Assembly: GCA_025350085.1 (NCBI GenBank)
Contig: JANXYI010000317.1
Span: forward strand, 1-6,874
From: Deltaproteobacteria bacterium
GTDB lineage: Bacteria; Desulfobacterota; Desulfovibrionia; Desulfovibrionales; Desulfovibrionaceae
Direction of reading: 5' to 3'
Length of the DNA stretch: 6,874 nt
Under the pieces are notes generated by a model. That model searched no databases, was not told where the DNA came from, and was given only the letters and a program-made list of their open reading frames with translations. Position 1 is the first letter of the stretch. Each line of letters starts with the position of its first letter. Positions 1-5,286 of the stretch are shown here, one piece after another. Position numbers and translations under genes: made by a program.

Positions 1-1110
1 CGCGTCCACGGGCACGAACTTGGGGTTGCGGCTCATGACCTCGGCCACGGGTTCGCCCGCCTCGGCCAGCAGCAGCCGCTTGAGGCTCAAGACCCCCTGC
101 AGGTGCTCTTCCTCGTCCAGCACAAAGATGTAGTAGACGTGGTCCGTCTCCGCGCCGAGCAGGCGCACCTGGTCCAGGGCATCGCCCACCGTGGCGTCCG
201 GGGCCACGAACAGGTACTCGTTGTTCATCAGCCCGCCCGCGGAGTCGTCCTCGTGCTCCAGGAGCTCCTGGACCTTTTCGGCGTCCTCGGGGTCCATCTG
301 CGACAAAAGCTCCTGGGCCTTCTCGTCGGAGAGCTCGGCCAGCACGTCGGCGGCCTCGTCCGGGGGCATCTCCGCCAGCACGTCGGCGGCGTGCGAGCTC
401 TCCAGCTGGGAGAGCACGCGGCTCGACACCTCGGGCTCCATCTCGCCCAGGGCCTCGCCCGCGGCCTCCATGTCGAGGGAGTGCAGCACGGCGGAGACGT
501 TCTGGTGCGGCAGCTGGGCGATGATGTTCGCCAGGTCGGCCGGGTGCAGGTCCGAGAGCTTGTCGCGGGTGACGGTGAGCGTCAGCCGGGAGAGGTTCGC
601 CCCCAGCGGCTGCACGAGCAGCCAGTCGATCTCCTTGCGCGCGAGCTTGCGGTTCAGCACCCCGCCGAGAAAGTCCCAGGCCTTGAGATAGCCCAGGCGG
701 CGCAGCACGCCCCGAAAGCCGATGTCCACCATGGACAGGCACAGTTCGCCCTGCGCCGGGATGAGCCTCAGGTCATTGACGCGCACCACGCGGGCGCCGT
801 CCACGTCCACGATCTGCTTGTCCAGGATGTCCCGGCGCATGAGCACCTCGTCCTCGGGCTCGGGCAGATCGCCTAGGCCCTCGGGCTCGCCCTTGAGCGA
901 GACCACCACGGGGTTGAACAGGGCGATGGCGGAAAACGGCACGCGCAGCACCCGGTCGCCCTTGCGCACGAGCAGGTGCGGCACCACGGGCAGGGGATCG
1001 CCCGGGCCCATGGCCACGTCCCACAGGGTGCCGAGCACGCGCCCGGACTGGCTGATGACCGGGCGGTCCAGCACTGCGGAAAGGAAAATGCCGCTCTCAG
1101 GCTGGTTCAT
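1..1110 (-). CDS. PRC-barrel / MgtE_N / CBS domain protein, magnesium-transporter related (3' end outside window)
   Basis: The reading frame is open for 370 codons from ATG at 1110 to the window edge, so the C-terminus is missing. Two PRC-barrel-like segments (about residues 9-75 and 93-160) are followed by an MgtE_N-type helical superhelix (about 185-290) and the start of a CBS domain (about 297 onward). The superhelix has a clear 12-residue repeat (AADVLAEMPPDE at 241-252, AADVLAELSDEK at 253-264, AQELLSQMDPED at 265-276). The junction motif DDSAGGLM (288-295) resembles the conserved TAGGLM of MgtE. In MgtE the N and CBS domains sense cytosolic Mg2+ and gate the pore. Whether this protein has the C-terminal membrane pore cannot be seen. 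Many relatives with tandem PRC domains are soluble and stop after the CBS pair, so a regulatory cation sensor is as likely as a transporter. GGAGG lies 5 nt upstream of the chosen ATG. An in-frame ATG at 1122, preceded by AGGA, would add MEAR. Confidence 0.85.
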   Translation of the reverse strand, partial: MNQPESGIFLSAVLDRPVISQSGRVLGTLWDVAMGPGDPLPVVPHLLVRKGDRVLRVPFSAIALFNPVVVSLKGEPEGLGDLPEPEDEVLMRRDILDKQIVDVDGARVVRVNDLRLIPAQGELCLSMVDIGFRGVLRRLGYLKAWDFLGGVLNRKLARKEIDWLLVQPLGANLSRLTLTVTRDKLSDLHPADLANIIAQLPHQNVSAVLHSLDMEAAGEALGEMEPEVSSRVLSQLESSHAADVLAEMPPDEAADVLAELSDEKAQELLSQMDPEDAEKVQELLEHEDDSAGGLMNNEYLFVAPDATVGDALDQVRLLGAETDHVYYIFVLDEEEHLQGVLSLKRLLLAEAGEPVAEVMSRNPKFVPVDA

Positions 1111-1154
1111 GCGGGCCTCCATGGTGTTCCTAGCGGTTGCCGGGCAGGCACAAA

Positions 1155-1193
1155 CACCAAAAGCCGGCAGCCCGCAGATGCGCGGACTCCGGC
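1155..1193 (-). terminator. Probable intrinsic terminator after tatA
   Basis: Read on the minus strand, GCCGG (1193-1189) pairs with CCGGC (1167-1163). Inside it, GTCCGC (1187-1182) pairs with GCGGGC (1175-1170) through one G-U pair, around a six-base loop. A small asymmetric bulge (A versus TG) separates the two stems. TTTTGGTGTTT follows directly. An 11-bp GC-rich stem with a T-rich tail, 65 nt past the tatA stop, suits a rho-independent terminator. The T-run is interrupted by G, so it may leak or act as an attenuator for the gene at 1110. Confidence 0.55.
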
Positions 1194-1206
1194 AAGTCTG
1201 ATGCCG
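1192..1206 (-). promoter_or_regulatory. Possible sigma-54 type -24/-12 element for the MgtE_N/CBS gene
   Basis: On the minus strand, GGCA (1205-1202) and TTGC (1195-1192) place the GG and GC dinucleotides exactly 10 nt apart, as in the sigma-54 consensus TGGCAC-N5-TTGC. The flanking consensus positions do not match well (C for the leading T, C after TTGC). A start site about 12 nt downstream would fall near 1180, inside the terminator hairpin, giving a leader of about 70 nt that keeps only one arm of that hairpin. No good -35/-10 pair was seen in this gap. This is a motif match by eye only. Confidence 0.25.
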
Positions 1207-1220
1207 CCACAAGGCTTGAG

Positions 1221-1237
1221 CCGGGTATCACTCCCGG
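1221..1237. repeat. Small inverted repeat just after the tatA stop
   Basis: CCGGG (1221-1225) and CCCGG (1233-1237) form a 5-bp GC stem with a 7-nt loop, 20 nt past the tatA stop. No T-run follows in either direction, so it is not a terminator by itself. It could protect the 3' end of the tatA message or be chance in GC-rich DNA. Confidence 0.3.
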
Positions 1238-1257
1238 TCAGGCGGTGCGGCGGCGGG

Positions 1258-1449
1258 CTATTTTTTGGTCTCTGACTGCTGCGTGGGCTGGCTGGCCTGA
1301 TCGGCCACGCCGTCCAGGCCCTTGCGCAGCTCGCGGATGCTCTTGCCGATGCTGGCTCCCAGCTGCGGGAGCTTGCCCGGGCCAAACACGAGCAGGGCGA
1401 TGACCAGGACCAGCAGCAGGTGCATGGGCTGGAAAAGCTGTCCGAACAT
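1258..1449 (-). CDS. tatA: Twin-arginine translocase subunit TatA/TatE family
   Basis: The 63-residue protein has the standard TatA layout. A short N-terminus is followed by a single hydrophobic helix (about residues 9-22, HLLLVLVIALLVF), the FGPGKLP hinge (22-28), an amphipathic helix (about 29-45, QLGASIGKSIRELRKGL) and a short polar tail rich in Q, S, E and K. TatA multimers in the inner membrane form the conducting part of the pathway that exports folded proteins with twin-arginine signals. The length and the FGP hinge fit TatA/TatE rather than the longer TatB. The start at 1449 is chosen because GGAGG lies 8 nt upstream and the hydrophobic helix then sits at the usual distance. A longer in-frame ORF begins at 1527, but its extra 26 residues are unlike any TatA N-terminus. 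No tatB or tatC is in the window. It is separated from ruvB by 239 nt, so it probably has its own promoter. Confidence 0.93.
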   Translation of the reverse strand: MFGQLFQPMHLLLVLVIALLVFGPGKLPQLGASIGKSIRELRKGLDGVADQASQPTQQSETKK

Positions 1450-1688
1450 GGGGGTATCCTCCGTGTTCCCGTGGAGCGGGCGGCTGTTTCGCCGCGTCCA
1501 GGTCCAGGGGAGGCTTGCGCCGGTCATCCGGAGTCATCCGGTCCGGCGCGTCGGTTCGGTGTGTCGGTTTGGGACAATGTCCTACAGGGCCGTTACTCTT
1601 TCCATCCAGGCGCAGGGCGCCGCCTTCAGGCGGAATCGCGCGCATGGCAGGCCTTACAGCGAACCGTCGGCCCAGTCAAGACGTCTGC
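1450..1688. other. Intergenic region between ruvB and tatA
   Basis: No convincing gene is seen in these 239 nt. They hold several small structures: a GGACAATGTCC inverted repeat (1572-1582), a direct repeat of GTCATCCGG at exactly 10-bp spacing (1523-1531 and 1533-1541), a looser repeat TCGGTTYGG (1551-1559 and 1564-1572), and a perfect CCGCC/GGCGG stem with a TTCA loop (1620-1633) about 55 nt past the ruvB stop. The stem is not followed by a T-run on either strand, so it is not a classical terminator. An AGACGTCT palindrome (1679-1686) lies next to the ruvB stop. The tatA promoter should lie here but no clear -35/-10 pair was found. Confidence 0.6.
1620..1633. repeat. Stem-loop downstream of ruvB
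   Basis: CCGCC (1620-1624), loop TTCA, GGCGG (1629-1633): a perfect 5-bp GC hairpin with a 4-nt loop located past the ruvB stop. Read on the minus strand it is followed by CGCCCTGCG rather than a T-run. It may mark or stabilise the 3' end of the ruv message, with termination by another route such as Rho. Confidence 0.4.
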
Positions 1689-2684
1689 CTACAGCAGCTC
1701 GCCGCCGCCGTCCATGCGCATCTTGAGGTGCTGGTAGGCCTTGGCCGTGGCCACGCGGCCGCGCGGGGTGCGCTTGAGGAACCCGCACTGGATGAGGAAG
1801 GGCTCGTAGATGTCCTCGATGGTGCGCGCTTCCTCGGAGCAGGCCACGGCGATGGTCTTGACCCCCACCGGGCCGCCGCTGAACTGGTTCACGATGAGCG
1901 AAAGTATTTTGCGGTCCATCTGGTCCAGGCCGTAGGGGTCCACGTCCAGGCGGTCGAGGGACTGCTCGGCCAGTTCCTTGTCCACCGTGCCCTGGTTCTG
2001 GACCACCGCGTAGTCGCGGATGCGGCGCAAGAGCCGCCCGGCAATGCGCGGGGTGCCGCGCGAACGCCTGCCAATGGCCCAGGCGCCCTCCTCGGTGATC
2101 TGAACGCCCAGGATCTTGGCCGCGCGCAGGACGATGCGCTGGAGTTCCTCGGGCGCGTAGAACTCCAGGCGGAACACGCAGCCGAAGCGGTCGCGCAGGG
2201 GCGAGGTGAGTAAGCCCACGCGGGTGGTGGCGCCGACCAGGGTGAAGGGCTCCAGGTCGATTTTCACCGTGCGCGCGCCCGGCCCCTGGCCAATGATCAG
2301 GTCGATCTTGTAGTCCTCCATGGCCGGATACAAAATCTCTTCGACGCTTGCGGGCATGCGGTGGATCTCGTCGATAAAGAGAATATCGTGGCGCGACAGA
2401 TTGGTCAGGATGGCCGCCAGGTCGCCCACGCGCTCGAGCACCGGGCCGCTGGTCGAGACCATGCTCACCCCGAGCTCGCTGGCCATGATCTGGGCCAGCG
2501 TGGTCTTGCCCAGGCCCGGGTTGCCGGAAAAGAGCGTGTGGTCCAGGGCCTTGCCGCGCTCGCGCGCCGCCTGGATGAACACGCCGAGGTTCGCGCGTAC
2601 GTCGTCCTGGCCGATGAAATCCGAGAGGCGGCTCGGCCGGATGGTGTCGTCCGGCAGGGAATGGGGAGGCGTCTGGGTGCTCAT
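1689..2684 (-). CDS. ruvB: Holliday junction branch migration ATPase RuvB
   Basis: RuvB is the hexameric AAA+ motor that, with RuvA, drives branch migration of Holliday junctions in recombinational repair. The 331-residue length is typical. Visible motifs: Walker [10 protein letters not shown] (54-62), the [16 protein letters not shown] segment (78-93) of the hairpin that contacts RuvA, Walker B ILFIDEIH (101-108), sensor 1 GATTR (151-155), SPLRDRFG (161-168) with the arginine finger region, sensor 2 [13 protein letters not shown] (209-221), and the C-terminal winged helix ending in [16 protein letters not shown] (305-320). Walker A has Asn where most RuvB proteins have Pro (GPPGLGKT); this should not impair ATP binding. 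The ATG overlaps the ruvA stop (ATGA, 2681-2684) and lacks a good Shine-Dalgarno sequence, so translation is probably coupled to ruvA. Confidence 0.98.
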   Translation of the reverse strand: MSTQTPPHSLPDDTIRPSRLSDFIGQDDVRANLGVFIQAARERGKALDHTLFSGNPGLGKTTLAQIMASELGVSMVSTSGPVLERVGDLAAILTNLSRHDILFIDEIHRMPASVEEILYPAMEDYKIDLIIGQGPGARTVKIDLEPFTLVGATTRVGLLTSPLRDRFGCVFRLEFYAPEELQRIVLRAAKILGVQITEEGAWAIGRRSRGTPRIAGRLLRRIRDYAVVQNQGTVDKELAEQSLDRLDVDPYGLDQMDRKILSLIVNQFSGGPVGVKTIAVACSEEARTIEDIYEPFLIQCGFLKRTPRGRVATAKAYQHLKMRMDGGGELL

Positions 2685-3292
2685 GTGCGCGCCGCCGCGA
2701 TCTTCTTCAGGGCCACACGAAGCGCCGCGGACGCGTCGATGTCCGGCTCGGCGTCAAAGATCCCGCGCATCATGCCGCGCGCCTCGTCCTCGGTGTAGCC
2801 CAGGGCCTTCATGCCGGCCAGGGCGTCGGCGTATTCGCTCTGGGGACCCTCCACTGCGCCCGGTGCGGTCAGCGGCCCGGTCTTGATGCCCGCCACCTTG
2901 TCCTTGAGCTTCCACATGATCTCGCGCGCGGACTTGGGGCCAATGCCGGGCACCGTGGCCAGCGTGTCGGCGTCCTCGCGCAGCACCAGCTCGCGCAAGT
3001 GGTCGGGCCGGAAATGGGAGAGAATGGCCAGGGCCTTTTTGGGCCCCAGCTTGTCGATGCCGATGAGCAGGCGGAACAGGTCGCGGTCGTCCTTGGCGGC
3101 AAAGCCGTAGAGGTCGAGCGCCTCCTCGCGCACGATGAGGTGCGTGAAGAGCTGAACCTCCCCGCCCTTCTGCGGCAGGGTCACCAGGGCTGTGGTGGGC
3201 AGGGCTATCTCGTAGCCCACCCCGCCGGGGGTGAGCAGCACACAGCCCTTGGCCGAAACATCCAGGAGTCGGCCTTCGAGATAGGCGATCAT
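2681..3292 (-). CDS. ruvA: Holliday junction branch migration DNA-binding protein RuvA
   Basis: RuvA tetramers bind the four-way junction and load RuvB. The 203 residues show the three usual parts. An OB-fold domain starts [10 protein letters not shown] and includes GGVGYEI (23-29). The acidic pin region is [11 protein letters not shown] (54-64), with E56-E57 in place of the E-D pair of E. coli. A helix-hairpin-helix domain holds two HhH motifs (about 76-91 and 111-126). The C-terminal RuvB-binding domain follows a linker (about 152-203, [17 protein letters not shown] at 155-171). The second HhH (VPGIGPKSA) is canonical, but the first reads DKLGPKKA, with Lys at the usual first Gly. Both ends overlap neighbours by ATGA (stop over ruvB start, start over ruvC stop). 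Only a weak GGGGG-like ribosome site precedes it, which suggests coupling to ruvC. Confidence 0.98.
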   Translation of the reverse strand: MIAYLEGRLLDVSAKGCVLLTPGGVGYEIALPTTALVTLPQKGGEVQLFTHLIVREEALDLYGFAAKDDRDLFRLLIGIDKLGPKKALAILSHFRPDHLRELVLREDADTLATVPGIGPKSAREIMWKLKDKVAGIKTGPLTAPGAVEGPQSEYADALAGMKALGYTEDEARGMMRGIFDAEPDIDASAALRVALKKIAAART

Positions 3293-3795
3293 AGCGCCCC
3301 CGTGAGTTTGCGCGCGCGGCGCTCGTTCAGGTGGCAGATGGCCACGGCCAGGGCGTCGCTGGCGTCCAGCGCCCAGTCGGGCTTTTTCACGCCCAGGATC
3401 TGGGCGACCATGAAGGCCACCTGCTGCTTCTCGGCCCGGCCAGCGCCCACCAGGCTCTTCTTGACCTGGGCGGGCGAATAGTCGGCCACGGTCAGGCCGG
3501 CCACGGCGCAGGCGGCCATGGCCGCGCCGCGCGCCTGGCCGAGCTTCAGCGCCGAGCCCGTGTTCTTGGCCACGAACACGCTCTCGATGGCGGCCTCCAT
3601 GGGCCTGTGCGCGGCCACGACCTCGGCCACGCGGCTGTAGATGACGCCGAGCCGCCCGGCCATGTCCCCGCCGGAAGGCGTGCGGATGGTGCCCACGGCC
3701 ACGAGTTCGGCCTTGCCCGAGGACTCGCGCACAACGCCATAGCCCGTCACCTGGCTTCCGGGGTCCAGCCCCAGCACCACGACGGGCCCTCCCAT
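3289..3795 (-). CDS. ruvC: Crossover junction endodeoxyribonuclease RuvC
   Basis: RuvC is the dimeric RNase H-fold nuclease that nicks Holliday junctions symmetrically. At 168 residues the length is typical. The four catalytic acids are visible: D11 in LGLDPGS, E71 in AAIESVFVAKN, and D144 and D147 in ALDASDALAVAICH. The junction-contacting segment VFVAKNTGSALKLGQARG (73-90) is well conserved. The ATG at 3795 lies 7 nt past the yebC stop, with TAAGG over that stop as ribosome site. An in-frame GTG at 3780 (codon 6) is preceded by GGAGG with a 7-nt spacer and would put the first catalytic Asp at residue 6, close to position 7 in E. coli. Either start is possible. The stop overlaps the ruvA start. 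Confidence 0.97.
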   Translation of the reverse strand: MGGPVVVLGLDPGSQVTGYGVVRESSGKAELVAVGTIRTPSGGDMAGRLGVIYSRVAEVVAAHRPMEAAIESVFVAKNTGSALKLGQARGAAMAACAVAGLTVADYSPAQVKKSLVGAGRAEKQQVAFMVAQILGVKKPDWALDASDALAVAICHLNERRARKLTGAL

Positions 3796-3802
3796 GGCAG
3801 CC

Positions 3803-4546
3803 TTACCCCAGCTCTTCCATGATTTCGTCGGTGAAGTCCGCGGTGACGTACACGGCGGACACGTCCTCGTTGTCTTCCAGGTTCTCCATGATGGTCATGA
3901 CCTTCCTGGCCGTGGCCGCGTCCACCGGGGTCAGGTTCTTGGGCACCATGGTCAGCTCGGCGCTCTCCGGCACAAACCCGGCGTCCTCAAAGGCCTTCTC
4001 CACCGTGGTGTAGTCCTCGGGATTGGTGCGCACCTCGATGGTGTCGCCCTCGTCCACCACGTCGTCGGCCCCGGCCTCCAGGGCCACTTCCATGAGCTGG
4101 TCCTCGGTGTACTTGGCCTTGTCGAAGACGAACACGCCGCGCTTCTCGAACATCCAGGCCACGCTTCCGGGGTCGCCCATGCTGCCGCCGGCCTTGCTGA
4201 TGATGTGCCGGACCTCGGCGATGGTGCGGTTCTTGTTGTCCGTGGCCACCTCGACGAGCATGGCCACGCCGCCCTGGGCGTAGCCCTCGTACATCAGCTC
4301 AAAGACTTCGCCGCCCGCCAGCTCGCCGGTGCCCTTCTTGATGGCCGTCTCGATCTTGTCGTTGGGCATGTTGGCGGCCTTGGCCTTGGCAATGACCCCG
4401 CGCAGCCGCGCGTTCAGGTTGGGGTCGCCGCCGCCCTTGGCCGCCAGGATGATGTCCTTGGTGACCTTGGTGAAGACCTGGCCCTTCTTGGCGTCGGTTT
4501 TTTCCTTGGCGCGCCTGATGGTCGCCCATTTGCTGTGTCCTGACAT
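3803..4546 (-). CDS. yebC: YebC/PmpR/TACO1 family protein
   Basis: A full-length member (247 residues) of a near-universal family. Hallmarks are the N-terminus MSGHSKWATI with the basic helix to about residue 30, KAKAANMPNDKIETAIKKGTG (54-74), YEGYAQGGVAMLVEVATDN (86-104), the GGSMGDPGSVAWMFEKRG core (120-137) and the C-terminal LEDNEDVSAVYVTADF (223-238). Members were long annotated as transcriptional regulators, including proposed control of ruvC or quorum genes. The mitochondrial homologue TACO1, and more recent work on bacterial relatives, point to a role in translation, notably at proline-rich stretches. GGAGG lies 4 nt before the ATG. It sits 53 nt after rlmE and 7 nt before ruvC, which suggests co-expression with ruvC as in many bacteria. 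Whether it acts on transcription, translation or both here cannot be read from the sequence. Confidence 0.96.
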   Translation of the reverse strand: MSGHSKWATIRRAKEKTDAKKGQVFTKVTKDIILAAKGGGDPNLNARLRGVIAKAKAANMPNDKIETAIKKGTGELAGGEVFELMYEGYAQGGVAMLVEVATDNKNRTIAEVRHIISKAGGSMGDPGSVAWMFEKRGVFVFDKAKYTEDQLMEVALEAGADDVVDEGDTIEVRTNPEDYTTVEKAFEDAGFVPESAELTMVPKNLTPVDAATARKVMTIMENLEDNEDVSAVYVTADFTDEIMEELG

Positions 4547-4587
4547 TCGTCCTCCAGAAATATTCTTGCCCCGGGACGTAACCCGAG

Positions 4588-4597
4588 AAACGCGTTT
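4588..4597. repeat. 10-bp perfect palindrome between rlmE and yebC
   Basis: AAACGCGTTT is a perfect palindrome in the 53-nt gap, 3 nt past the rlmE stop. A second weak hairpin (CGGG 4572-4575 with CCCG 4582-4585) lies between it and the yebC ribosome site. Neither is followed by a T-run. The palindrome may be a protein-binding site or chance; no promoter was recognised around it. Confidence 0.3.
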
Positions 4598-4599
4598 GT

Positions 4600-5214
4600 T
4601 TACTCGACATCGCCCCGAATGCCAAGCCCCTGGAAGCCAAGCCCGACGATGAAGGTCTCCTTGCTCTCAGGCCGCGAGCTCTTGGGCTTGAAGCCGCGCA
4701 CCTTCTCGAAGAACGGCTTGAGCGACTCCTGGAAGCCCTTGGCGTCCGGGCCCTCGAAGATCTTGGCCACGAAATTGCCTCCGGGTTTGAGCCGCCGCAC
4801 GGCCACGTCGCGGGCGCGCTCGCAGAGCTCCAGGCTCCGGGCCTGGTCCGTGAACTTGACGCCCGTGGTGCGCGGTGCCATGTCACTCAGGACAAGGGCA
4901 AAGGGCGCAAGCGGCTGCATGACGGCCAGTAGCTCCGGGGAGTCCTCAAAGGCGTCGTGCACCAGAAACTGCACGTTGTCCGGGAACTCCTGCTCCGTGG
5001 TCTGGATGTCCAGCGCCAGCACACGGCCGGTGGGGCCCACCTTCTGGGCCGCAAAGAGCGACCACGAGCCCGGCGCCGCGCCCAGGTCGAGCACGTGCAG
5101 GCCGGGCCCAAGCAGGCCGAACTTGGCGTCCAGCTCCTGAAGCTTGTACACGCTGCGCGCCGGGTAATTTTCTGCCTTGGCGCGCTTGAAAAAATGGTCG
5201 CGATATTGTTTCAT
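4600..5214 (-). CDS. rlmE: 23S rRNA (uridine-2'-O-)methyltransferase RlmE (FtsJ/RrmJ)
   Basis: RlmE uses S-adenosylmethionine to 2'-O-methylate U2552 (E. coli numbering) in the A loop of 23S rRNA during late 50S assembly. The 204-residue length matches the family (209 in E. coli). The SAM-binding motif I is [12 protein letters not shown] (41-52). The K-D-K-E catalytic tetrad is visible: K24 in [10 protein letters not shown]111 in [11 protein letters not shown]151 in NFVAKIFEG and E186 in [14 protein letters not shown]. The ATG at 5214 is chosen because AGGA lies 6 nt upstream and [21 protein letters not shown] is the normal family N-terminus. An in-frame ATG at 5313 would add 33 unfamiliar residues and run into the divergent gene. 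It is the first gene of the probable rlmE-yebC-ruvCAB operon. Confidence 0.96.
   Translation of the reverse strand: MKQYRDHFFKRAKAENYPARSVYKLQELDAKFGLLGPGLHVLDLGAAPGSWSLFAAQKVGPTGRVLALDIQTTEQEFPDNVQFLVHDAFEDSPELLAVMQPLAPFALVLSDMAPRTTGVKFTDQARSLELCERARDVAVRRLKPGGNFVAKIFEGPDAKGFQESLKPFFEKVRGFKPKSSRPESKETFIVGLGFQGLGIRGDVE
5186..5214 (+). promoter_or_regulatory. Candidate sigma-70 promoter for the CgeB-like gene
   Basis: TTGAAA (5186-5191) and TTTCAT (5209-5214) are separated by 17 nt and match the -35 and -10 consensus at 5 and 4 of 6 positions. The -10 lies over the rlmE start codon. A start site near 5221 would give a leader of about 65 nt that contains the whole stem-loop at 5247-5272. Found by eye; the AT-rich start of rlmE could produce such a match by chance. 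Confidence 0.35.
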
Positions 5215-5234
5215 GGGCCGTCCTGCGTCACCGT

Positions 5235-5263
5235 CACCTAGCCCAAACGGGCTCCCTTGCCAA
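5235..5263 (-). promoter_or_regulatory. Candidate promoter for the rlmE-ruv operon
   Basis: On the minus strand, TTGGCA (5263-5258) matches the -35 consensus at 5 of 6 positions, and a 17-nt spacer leads to TAGGTG (5240-5235), a poor -10. The leader would be under 20 nt. The -35 lies inside the loop and arm of the stem-loop in the leader of the opposite gene. No better pair was seen in the 72-nt divergent gap. Confidence 0.3.
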
Positions 5264-5272
5264 GGAGCCCGT
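5247..5272 (+). promoter_or_regulatory. Stem-loop in the leader of the CgeB-like gene
   Basis: ACGGGCTCC (5247-5255) is perfectly complementary to GGAGCCCGT (5264-5272), giving a 9-bp stem with an 8-nt loop. The 3' arm carries a copy of the AAGGAG ribosome-site sequence. A second GGAGCCC (5279-5285), which includes most of the functional ribosome site, can pair with the same 5' arm (5249-5255, 7 bp). Two mutually exclusive folds are therefore possible, one leaving the ribosome site free and one hiding it. Confidence 0.5.
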
Positions 5273-5285
5273 CGCCAAGGAGCCC
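5259..5285 (+). repeat. 15-bp-period tandem repeat carrying two Shine-Dalgarno copies
   Basis: GCCAAGGAGCCC occurs at 5259-5270 and again at 5274-5285, with GTC between, so a 15-bp unit is present nearly twice. Each copy holds AAGGAG. Only the second (5277-5282) is spaced correctly, 4 nt before the ATG at 5287. Confidence 0.8.
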
Positions 5286-5286
5286 C

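Noticed and set aside
103..876. 257-codon plus-strand ORF opposite the MgtE_N/CBS gene
   Set aside because: It is antisense to a strongly recognisable protein, is made of low-complexity H, V, L, G and R-rich sequence, and has no family resemblance. GC-rich codon bias opens such shadow frames.
1450..1527. 26-residue N-terminal extension of tatA from ATG 1527
   Set aside because: The extension is polar and unlike TatA N-termini, while the internal ATG at 1449 has a good GGAGG site and gives the standard protein.
1620..1633. CCGCC/GGCGG hairpin as a classical intrinsic terminator for the ruv operon
   Set aside because: No T-run follows on either strand. It is kept only as a stem-loop of unknown role.
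3794..4543. 249-codon plus-strand ORF covering yebC
   Set aside because: It mirrors yebC almost exactly and is rich in H, G, V and L with no motif. It is an antisense shadow of a conserved gene.
5257..5286. TTG start in frame upstream of the CgeB-like ATG, which would make the 15-bp repeat coding
   Set aside because: The repeat is a multiple of three and the frame is open back to a TAG at 5239, but TTG 5257 has no ribosome site and ATG 5287 has an excellent one.
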